A stretch of DNA of 39,928 nucleotides from Succinivibrio dextrinosolvens (GTDB lineage: Bacteria; Pseudomonadota; Gammaproteobacteria; Enterobacterales; Succinivibrionaceae), in the NCBI RefSeq assembly GCF_900116345.1, contig NZ_FPAH01000024.1, forward strand, positions 1-39,928, in the 5' to 3' direction. Shown in pieces: positions 33,808-39,928 of this stretch (within the stretch, counting starts at the first letter, position 1; every line of letters starts with the position of its first letter). The position numbers and the translations under genes were made by a program. Under the pieces are notes generated by a model. The model made no database searches and was not told the DNA's origin. It saw only the letters and a program-made list of their open reading frames with translations.

Positions 33808-36546
33808 CTAAGCTTTCTTTGCAGCAGTCTTTTTCGCAGTTGCCTTCTTGGCTGTAGTCTTTTTAGCTGTAGTCTTCTTTGCTGCAGCCTTTTCTGAGGA
33901 CTTCTCAGAGCTCTTGGCAGAGGTCTTCCTAGTGGTGGTCTTAGCACTTTCCTGCTCTTCCCACACTCCCTTTTCCTCATTATAGAAAGCTACATACTTG
34001 GTCTGCTTTTCATCCTTAACAGACACAATGTACTGCTGTTTGGTCTTACGGCTGAAACGGACCTCGGTCTCATTACCCTCAGGATCATAAGCAGGAGCAT
34101 CAGCAAGATAATAGAACTTAGGAGAAATCTTATCTCTGTATTTCTTAAGCTCAACAATCTTAGGAGGACGGGTCTCACGTACCTTAGGGAAATTGTGAGC
34201 AGCCAGGAAGATACCGGCAGCACCGTCTCTTAATACATAATGAGAGCCTGGGGCCTTGCATGGCAGATCAGGTAAGTCAACTGCATCCTCACGAGGAGGG
34301 GCAACCTGACCGTTCTTAAGAATCTTACGGGTATTGCCGCATTCCTTGTTGGTACATGCCATGTACTTGCCAAAACGGCCTTCCTTTAAGATCATGGTAT
34401 GACCACACTTCTCACAAGGGATCTCAGGTCCTTTTTCAATCTCTGAATCAAACTTGCCAGTCTCAAACAGATAACCGCCACAGTTAGGAGTTGAGCACAG
34501 ATGCAGCTTATGTGACTCATCAATGATATAGGTGTCCATTACACTGTGACACTTAGGACAACGAGGTCTTGAACGCAGAATCTTGGCCTCTTCTTCCTCG
34601 GAGATATTTGAGGAGCTTAAAGCAGCCTGATCGATAGCTCTTAGGTTCAGAGTCTTATGGCAGCGGTCAGTTGATTTGACATCCTTATCATAATAGCCAA
34701 GACAGCTTAGGAACATACCGGTCTTTCCGGACTGCACCGCCATATGATATTTCTTGCACTCAGGACAGAGCATTTCCTTAATCTCCAGAGGAGAATTCTC
34801 TGGCATACCGCCTTCGGCAAAAGACTGATTAGCCTTTGAAAGTTCACCTTCAAAATTCTTGTAGAACTTATCCAGGCTCTGGATCCAATCAAGATTACCT
34901 TCTGCGATCTCGTCTAATGAATCTTCCATGGAAGCAGTAAAATTCTTATCCATCAGATCCTTAAAGGAGTATCTTAATCTGTCGGTTACAATCTCTCCCA
35001 TTCTCTCGGCATAAAAACGACCGTGAGAAATGGTCACATAACCACGCTCCTGAATTGTGGAAATAATAGAGGCATAGGTTGAAGGTCTGCCAATACCATC
35101 CTTTTCAAGCTCTTTAACCAGGGAAGCTTCATTGAAGCGTGATGGAGGCTGGGTAAAGTGCTGAGATGGAAGAATCTCACTAACCTTAAGCTTTTCTCCT
35201 TCTGACAGCTCAGGCAGAATCACTTCCTCATTCTTGTTGAAGTTATAGACACGCTTGAAACCGTCAAAGGTAATCTGTTTACCGGTTGCCTTAAAGCCAT
35301 ACTCACCGGCACTTACACTGACACTGGTGGTATTGTATTCCTGAGGAGTCATCTGAGAAGCCAGATATCTGGCCTTAATCAGTTCAAACAGTCTCTGACC
35401 GTCCTTATCAACTGAAGCTGGTAGCGGATCTAAAGGATGAGATGGTCTGATAGCCTCATGAGCTTCCTGAGCTGACTCTTTTGATTTGTAGAAGTTTGGT
35501 TTTGGCGGAATATATTTTTCACCGAAATTACGGGAAACAATATCCCTTGCAGCCGCAATAGCCTCATCTGACAGATTTACACTGTCAGTACGCATATAGG
35601 TGATAAGACCCTGTTCATAAAGTCTCTGAGCCACAATCATGGTACGCTTTACAGAAAAGCCCAGACGCTGATTGGCTACCTGCTGCAGGGTTGAAGTGGT
35701 AAATGGAGGCAGAGGTTTCTGAGAACCTTTCTTGGTCTCAATCTTATCTACAATAAAGTCTGACTTAGATAAAGCGGCAACAACAGCATCCGCTTCTGCC
35801 TTATTGTGGATATCAGCCTTATGACCGCCCTTTGAACTTAAGGCCAGCTTTAATTCCTTGTTGGAAGAGTTTTTTACAATTGAATCGATGTTCCAGTATT
35901 CTTCAGGGATAAAGGACTTGATCTCTCTTTCCTTATCAACGATAAGTTCAACAGCAACGGACTGAACACGACCGGCGCTCAATCCTCTTGCGACCTTCTT
36001 CCACAGTAATGGAGAAACCATGAAGCCTACAACACGATCTAAAAATCTTCTGGTCTGCTGGGCATTCACAAGATTCATATTGACTCGGCCAGGATTTTCA
36101 AAGGCCTTGTGAATTGCAGCCTTGGTAATTTCCGGATACTTTACACGCAGATACTTATCGTCATCGCCGCCAAGAACTTCCTTTAGGTGCCAGGCAATAG
36201 CTTCTCCCTCTCTATCCAAGTCGGTTGCGAGGTAGACTTTATCAGCATCCTTGGCAAGTTTTTTAAGTTCAGCAACAACCTTCTGCTTGTCAGGCATAAT
36301 TGCGTAATTTGCCTTCCAGCCATTCTTAGGATCAACGCCCATACTGCGGGCTAGAATCTCATCCTTGGTAAGTTTGTGGGACTTATCAGTCTTTGTTTTG
36401 CTTTTGTCGCTCTTCTCGGTACTTGCAGCAGTGGCAAGGTCTCTGATGTGACCGACACTGGCTTTTACAACATAATCATCACCTAAATAACGGTTAATAA
36501 TTGTTGCTTTGGATGGTGACTCTACAATAACTAAAGACTTACCCAT
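33808..36546 (-). CDS. topA: DNA topoisomerase I with Lys/Ala-rich tail
   Basis: A 912-residue type IA topoisomerase that relaxes negative supercoils. The TOPRIM domain carries Glu9 and D109/D111/E113 (TDLDREGEA). The active Tyr317 lies in LITYMRTDS, and GLSAGRVQSVA precedes it. Three C-terminal four-Cys zinc motifs follow (CPEC..., CPKC..., CEKC...CTNKEC). The last 50 or so residues form a Lys/Ala/Thr repeat (AAKKTTAKKTTAKKATAKK) resembling eukaryotic histone H1 tails. E. coli TopA is 865 residues. I start at ATG 36546 (MGKSLVIVES), the conserved start of the family; the frame is open further upstream. sohB ends 19 bases before it, as in the E. coli neighbourhood. Confidence 0.95.
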   Translation of the reverse strand: MGKSLVIVESPSKATIINRYLGDDYVVKASVGHIRDLATAASTEKSDKSKTKTDKSHKLTKDEILARSMGVDPKNGWKANYAIMPDKQKVVAELKKLAKDADKVYLATDLDREGEAIAWHLKEVLGGDDDKYLRVKYPEITKAAIHKAFENPGRVNMNLVNAQQTRRFLDRVVGFMVSPLLWKKVARGLSAGRVQSVAVELIVDKEREIKSFIPEEYWNIDSIVKNSSNKELKLALSSKGGHKADIHNKAEADAVVAALSKSDFIVDKIETKKGSQKPLPPFTTSTLQQVANQRLGFSVKRTMIVAQRLYEQGLITYMRTDSVNLSDEAIAAARDIVSRNFGEKYIPPKPNFYKSKESAQEAHEAIRPSHPLDPLPASVDKDGQRLFELIKARYLASQMTPQEYNTTSVSVSAGEYGFKATGKQITFDGFKRVYNFNKNEEVILPELSEGEKLKVSEILPSQHFTQPPSRFNEASLVKELEKDGIGRPSTYASIISTIQERGYVTISHGRFYAERMGEIVTDRLRYSFKDLMDKNFTASMEDSLDEIAEGNLDWIQSLDKFYKNFEGELSKANQSFAEGGMPENSPLEIKEMLCPECKKYHMAVQSGKTGMFLSCLGYYDKDVKSTDRCHKTLNLRAIDQAALSSSNISEEEEAKILRSRPRCPKCHSVMDTYIIDESHKLHLCSTPNCGGYLFETGKFDSEIEKGPEIPCEKCGHTMILKEGRFGKYMACTNKECGNTRKILKNGQVAPPREDAVDLPDLPCKAPGSHYVLRDGAAGIFLAAHNFPKVRETRPPKIVELKKYRDKISPKFYYLADAPAYDPEGNETEVRFSRKTKQQYIVSVKDEKQTKYVAFYNEEKGVWEEQESAKTTTRKTSAKSSEKSSEKAAAKKTTAKKTTAKKATAKKTAAKKA

Positions 36547-36565
36547 GTTTATTCTCGTAATTCTA

Positions 36566-37684
36566 TTATCTGTAAGGGGTTGCATTATTAACGGACTGAG
36601 CTACTTCTTCCTTTACAGCTCTAGTCCAGGTTTTTGCACTAAAGAACTTTCCTAGTAGATCTTTTAGTGTCTTCTTTTCTTTTCGCTCTATGCTAATCTT
36701 TATAGCACAATCCTGTGTAAATTCTAGGCTATTTTGCAAGTATGCATCAAAAGTGTTTAATTCATCAACCAGACCACGGTCTAATGCATCCTTACCGAGC
36801 CAGAATTCACCAGTTGCGATCTCCTCGATATTAAGCTTTGGTCTGTACTTGGAAACAATCTCCTTGAAACGGAAATGGATAGCTTCCATTTCAGCCTTGA
36901 ACTTTGCTCGGCCCTCTTCGGTATTCTCACCGAACATAGTCAGGGTTCTCTTGTACTTGCCGGCGGTTACCTGCTCGTAATCCACATCGTGCTTCTTCAA
37001 TACCTTGTTGAAATTAGGTATATTGGCCACAACACCGATAGAACCAACATATGCAAATGGGGCTGCAACAATCTTGTCGGCAACACAGCTCATCAGATAA
37101 CCGCCTGAAGCTGCAACATTGTCAACACAGACGGTAAGATGAATGCCTCTAGCCCTGATTCTCTCAAGAATTGAAGAGCAGAAGCCATAGCCGTTCACAA
37201 CGCCGCCAGGAGAATCCAGATTTACAATTACCTCATCCTCATCAGTTGCAATATCCAGAATTGCATTAACCTTCAGGCGCAGGTCATGAGATGCACTTGC
37301 ATGTGTATCACCTTCAAAGTCTAGTACAAAAATTCTCTTAGGACAAAATCTGCCTTCATCCTTTGCTTTTTTGATCTTTTCTGCACGCTCTTTTTTCTGA
37401 GATTCTTCGGATTTATTTTTGTTTTTTAACTTCTGTTTAAGCTCTTTTTTCAGAGTCTTTTCATCTTTATTTACATCAAATCTTAATACAGCGTCCTCAA
37501 TACTGTCATGACGCTCATGAGCCTCTTCCATAAGATCGGTAAACTTTAGCTTTTCCTTTTTTTCATTCATTTCACCCTTTGCAGCTTTTACAGAGAGTAA
37601 AACACAGATAAGAGCTATAACGATACAGACAGCACCGAAAACAAACTTTCCGGCAAAAAGACCGAACTCAAACAAAAATTCCAT
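36566..37684 (-). CDS. sohB: Inner-membrane serine protease SohB (S49 family)
   Basis: A 372-residue signal-peptide-peptidase-like protease. An N-terminal anchor (about 9-33) is followed by a charged, Lys/Glu-rich coiled segment (38-112). The S49 domain carries Ser193 in DNVAASGGYLMSC and Lys245 in AGKYKRTLT as the Ser-Lys dyad. LDSPGG is at 156-161. The start at 37684 is an ATG with AAGG upstream; a TTG two codons earlier is possible. It sits between the cvfB-type gene and topA with 19-base gaps, suggesting one transcript. Confidence 0.93.
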   Translation of the reverse strand: MEFLFEFGLFAGKFVFGAVCIVIALICVLLSVKAAKGEMNEKKEKLKFTDLMEEAHERHDSIEDAVLRFDVNKDEKTLKKELKQKLKNKNKSEESQKKERAEKIKKAKDEGRFCPKRIFVLDFEGDTHASASHDLRLKVNAILDIATDEDEVIVNLDSPGGVVNGYGFCSSILERIRARGIHLTVCVDNVAASGGYLMSCVADKIVAAPFAYVGSIGVVANIPNFNKVLKKHDVDYEQVTAGKYKRTLTMFGENTEEGRAKFKAEMEAIHFRFKEIVSKYRPKLNIEEIATGEFWLGKDALDRGLVDELNTFDAYLQNSLEFTQDCAIKISIERKEKKTLKDLLGKFFSAKTWTRAVKEEVAQSVNNATPYR

Positions 37685-37703
37685 AACCAAACCTTAAACG
37701 AAA

Positions 37704-38555
37704 TTACTTATCCTTTGAAACTAGTCTGATACCGTCATCGGTAATTTCAATCAGACGCTGCTTGTATAGTGAGCCGATAGCTTTTTTAAACTTTCCCTTT
37801 GACATGTGAAGATAGTCTTCAATATCCTGAGGATCGGACTTGTCATTAAAAGCAATAAAGCCATTTGCGTTATTCAAGATATGCAGAAGAGTCTTGGCAG
37901 CATGTTCAATACCGGACAAACCAGGCTCCTGCAGAGAAACGTCAAGTCTGCCGTCATCTCTTATCTTGGTGATATAGGCATCGGTTCTTTTACCGATTCT
38001 GAGAGGACTCTTAAGCTCGTTCTTATAAATAAGACCATAAACAGAGTCATTGATAACAGTTCTGAATCCTAAAGGTGTATGAGATACAGCAACAGCTGTC
38101 ACACGCTGGCCGACCTTGAACTCACCAGGCTTACAGTTGTCTCTAATATATTTATTGAAACGCTGGGTACCAAAAAGTCTGCCCTGCTCATCAATGGTTA
38201 CATAAATCAGTACAGACTGACCGACTTCAAAGGCAGAACGCTGTTCTGAAACAGGAACCACGAGTTCCTTAGGAATACCTAGATCCATATAAACAGTGCC
38301 GCAGTCAATTGAGGTAACAGTAAGTCTGCCGCACATACCGCACTCAAGATATGGATGTCTTGCTGTTGCTAAAACTCTGCCTGAATCCTTATATAAAAAG
38401 ACTCTTAAAAGATTACCGATTTCCAGCTCATCTGGAAGCTGCTTGTTTGGAACAAACAGATCACCATAGGTACCTGCATCAACGAATGCGCCCTGATCGG
38501 TTATATCCACAACGCGAAGGTCAATCATATGACCTAAAACTGGAGTCTCTTCCAT
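37704..38555 (-). CDS. CvfB/YitL-family S1 RNA-binding protein
   Basis: A 283-residue protein made of three S1-like beta-barrels (about 1-60, 61-130 and 136-205) and a C-terminal winged helix. The C-terminal part (NDKSDPQDIEDYLHMSKGKF, then GSLYKQRLIEITDDGIRL) is a clear CvfB signature. CvfB proteins bind RNA and affect virulence gene expression in Staphylococcus; the role in proteobacteria is little known. ATG 38555 is preceded by AGGAAAG at a normal distance, whereas the frame's earlier TTG (38573) overlaps that site. Probably co-transcribed with sohB and topA. Confidence 0.9.
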   Translation of the reverse strand: MEETPVLGHMIDLRVVDITDQGAFVDAGTYGDLFVPNKQLPDELEIGNLLRVFLYKDSGRVLATARHPYLECGMCGRLTVTSIDCGTVYMDLGIPKELVVPVSEQRSAFEVGQSVLIYVTIDEQGRLFGTQRFNKYIRDNCKPGEFKVGQRVTAVAVSHTPLGFRTVINDSVYGLIYKNELKSPLRIGKRTDAYITKIRDDGRLDVSLQEPGLSGIEHAAKTLLHILNNANGFIAFNDKSDPQDIEDYLHMSKGKFKKAIGSLYKQRLIEITDDGIRLVSKDK

Positions 38556-38609
38556 TAAATTCTTTCCTAGCAAAGCTTTTGCAACAACAGATCTAATTTA
38601 CAGTCTGAT

Positions 38610-38639
38610 AATATAAGAAAAAAGCCACTCTTTTTTCAA
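38610..38639 (-). promoter_or_regulatory. Possible promoter of the cvfB-sohB-topA unit
   Basis: Read leftwards, TTGAAA (38634-38639), an 18-base spacer, then TATATT (38610-38615). It overlaps the rplY terminator stem, a common compact arrangement. Confidence 0.35.
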
Positions 38640-38647
38640 GAATGGCT
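38614..38647 (-). terminator. Intrinsic terminator of rplY
   Basis: Read leftwards, AGCCATTCTT (38638-38647) pairs with AAGAGTGGCT (38623-38632), one G-U pair, and TTTTTTCTT follows. It is 30 bases after the rplY stop. Confidence 0.9.
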
Positions 38648-38676
38648 CTTGTATTTTTTACTAAATTTCCAAAAAA

Positions 38677-38961
38677 TTAAATACGCTGGAAATCAATGTG
38701 TAAAATACGCTCTGAAACTGGGTGACGCTGAATGTCAACAGGCTTAACCTTGATTGACTCGCCATTTAGGCTGATTACAACTTCGTTGTAGAACTCATCC
38801 TTTAAAGCAGCGGTAATAACTTTCTTCTCATCTAAGCAGATTGAAAGTGCATCTTTGCCCTGGCCAATGATAATTGCTGGGGTCTTGAACTCACGACGTA
38901 GGCGGCGGCTCGCACCTCTTCCTAGGTCAGTACGTGAAGTAGCATCTAAAGTAATTGCCAT
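38677..38961 (-). CDS. rplY: 50S ribosomal protein L25
   Basis: A 94-residue protein that binds 5S rRNA, the short L25 form typical of gammaproteobacteria (E. coli L25 is also 94 residues). RTDLGRGASRRLRREFKTPA and the C-terminal VQRHP-like VDIQRHPVSERILHIDFQRI are diagnostic. I start at ATG 38961, nine bases after AGGA. The in-frame ATG at 38967 lies only about three bases from it. A strong promoter and a leader hairpin lie upstream, a terminator downstream: monocistronic. Confidence 0.96.
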   Translation of the reverse strand: MAITLDATSRTDLGRGASRRLRREFKTPAIIIGQGKDALSICLDEKKVITAALKDEFYNEVVISLNGESIKVKPVDIQRHPVSERILHIDFQRI

Positions 38962-38992
38962 TTTCATGTTTCCTATAAAAAAATTAAACAAT

Positions 38993-39019
38993 GCTGTGTA
39001 ATGCGACCATAAACACAGC
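38993..39019 (-). promoter_or_regulatory. Leader hairpin of rplY
   Basis: GCTGTGT (38993-38999) pairs with ACACAGC (39013-39019) around a 13-nt loop, inside the rplY 5' leader about 30 bases upstream of the start. It may stabilise the mRNA or serve feedback control; this is inference. Confidence 0.45.
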
Positions 39020-39026
39020 GTGCGAT

Positions 39027-39054
39027 ATTATAAACCAAAATGATTTTTTTTCAA
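39027..39054 (-). promoter_or_regulatory. Sigma-70 promoter of rplY
   Basis: Read leftwards, TTGAAA (39049-39054), a 16-base spacer and a consensus TATAAT (39027-39032). The start would lie near 39020, giving a leader of about 60 nt. Confidence 0.75.
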
Positions 39055-39101
39055 ATGTAAATTGCAAATTAATGCTTAGACTATAGTCGGTTACTGAGAA
39101 A

Positions 39102-39527
39102 TTACAGCCCAATATCCACTATCTTCCATTCTGTAACAGCCTTCTCGTTAGAATTAACTACGACAGCAAATCTTATAAGATCCTTTATAGGAAGAATTTC
39201 ACCATAGCGCTTATCTTTTGTCTGTTCTACAGCTTCTTCTAACAGCTTGTCTTCAGATGATTTTGTGTCTGCAAGCTTAAACTCAAAAACGTATCTTTTA
39301 TCTGTAAGTTCTACAACAAGATCCGCTCTGCCTTTTGCACTAATAACTTCTCTTTGCGCACTGATACCAGATAAACTTAAGGTAAAGTAAATGATATCTC
39401 TGCAGTAGTGTTCTGATTTAAATGCTTCGTTGTCATCATAGCCAAAGGTATTTAAAGCCGCAGAAAATACTTTGATTAGTGCTTTTTGACACTCCTCACG
39501 ACTATATGGTGACGCCTCGGATGTCAA
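39102..39527 (-). pseudogene. PD-(D/E)XK nuclease-domain remnant of an AAA-ATPase/DUF1703 protein
   Basis: The open frame gives about 141 residues. FKSEHYCRDIIYFTLSLSG, then GRADLVVELTDKRYVFEFKL (nuclease core D...EFK) and EQTKDKRYGEILP, match the C-terminal PDDEXK_9 domain of AAA-ATPase-like proteins, which are normally around 500 residues. The N-terminal ATPase is missing: the frame is closed by a stop immediately before TTG 39527, no proper start or binding site is seen, and the sequence upstream (39530-39928) does not encode it in any frame I read. I therefore call it a truncated gene. A separately expressed short nuclease is less likely. Confidence 0.7.
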
Positions 39528-39591
39528 TCATTTTGTAAAACTTTTTGACTAGCGCTGTCCCTTGCAGAACTTTAATCATAACTTATTGTTT

Positions 39592-39620
39592 AATCAGACA
39601 TTGTTTGTCTGATTTTTATT
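39592..39620 (+). terminator. Plus-strand terminator without an assigned gene
   Basis: AATCAGACA (39592-39600) and TGTCTGATT (39606-39614) pair perfectly around a 5-nt loop and TTTATT follows. No plus-strand gene lies directly upstream, so it may be left over from a rearrangement or end a short untranslated transcript. Confidence 0.6.
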
Positions 39621-39928
39621 CATTTCCAGACAATAAAAATATATTGGAAGCTAATCCAATTATATCTTCGGTTAGGATCATTTGCCTATAGGCAGGATCA
39701 ATCTTTCTGCTATAAATTTTCCTTATTAAGGTAACGCATCCTGTATTTCTGAACCATTTACTTTCGGTCTATTACCTACAACAAATGAATTTCTATAATC
39801 ATGAGTCAGAGCTATTTCTCCGTACCTGAGAGATCAATCTTTACCAAAGAAACTCCGCCGCTAAATTCTCTTCTTAAAGCTTTAACGCCTATCATCTGCC
39901 ATGCATGTCGGAGTTATTGTTTCGTGTG
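39621..39928. other. Right-edge region with no intact gene, possibly decayed coding DNA
   Basis: Read leftwards, two protein-like stretches occur in different frames: 27 codons from an ATG at about 39888 (MIGVKALRREFSGG...), then, after a shift of frame, about 28 codons containing THDYRNSFVVGNRPKVNGSE that end in a double stop near 39726. Together they look like one frame-shifted coding remnant, but I do not recognise the family. No promoter or RNA gene is convincing. Confidence 0.35.

Noticed and set aside
33723-33980. Arg/Leu-rich 85-codon frame on the minus strand
   Set aside because: It is the out-of-frame reading of the Lys/Ala repeat at the end of topA.
39760-39900. Glycine riboswitch on the minus strand
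   Set aside because: ATCTCTCAGGTACGGAG resembles the 3' half of the aptamer, but the conserved CCGAAGG core and a matching P1 stem are missing and no glycine-related gene follows.

Overview
The window is AT-rich DNA of a motile Gram-negative bacterium. The lipoproteins, outer-membrane porins, aryl polyene (APE) cluster, sohB-topA neighbourhood, 94-residue L25 and an exonuclease I-like gene point to a gammaproteobacterium. Host-associated Succinivibrionaceae (Aeromonadales) is my best guess; this is inference from gene content and protein style, not a database match.

Layout. 1-413 (-) is the N-terminal part of an IS200/IS605-type TnpB cut by the window edge. A 27-nt palindrome follows, then an array of fifteen units on a near-strict 21-bp period that runs into the ribosome binding site of an AlbA_2/HATPase ATP-binding protein (902-2479). 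Next come queC (-), an isolated flgE (+) with a sigma-54 promoter and its own terminator, a small lipoprotein, a porin-like mini-protein (-) and two paralogous porins (-). The first porin carries one in-frame TAA.

10115-25375 is a compact single-strand APE cluster. Genes lie in the order apeB-C-D-E-F-G-H-I-J-K-L-M-N-O-P-Q-R, with apeJ split into separate glycosyltransferase and acyltransferase genes. ApeH loads an aryl acid on an ACP (ApeE/F). ApeO/ApeC, ApeR, ApeQ, ApeI and ApeP extend and dehydrate it. ApeB methylates the head group, ApeD/J/K handle lipid attachment and release, and ApeG/L/M/N probably move the pigment to the outer membrane.

25593-31804 holds an orphan mglB (-), then a 42-bp x4 array and a 33-bp x4 array in front of an AAA+/DUF4143 ATPase. 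After it come a low-molecular-weight tyrosine phosphatase and the coupled set purT, DUF4250 and an exonuclease I homologue that has lost most catalytic acids. 31919-39527 is all on the minus strand: a chemotaxis receptor, topA with a histone H1-like tail, sohB, a CvfB-type S1 protein, rplY, and the nuclease-domain stump of an AAA-ATPase/PD-(D/E)XK protein. The right edge looks decayed.

Most interesting: two unrelated ATPase genes are each preceded by periodic repeat arrays with periods of 21, 42 and 33 bp that end at or near the start codon. Other points are the nonsense-interrupted porin, the catalytically degenerate exonuclease I, and the sigma-54 promoter on a lone flgE.
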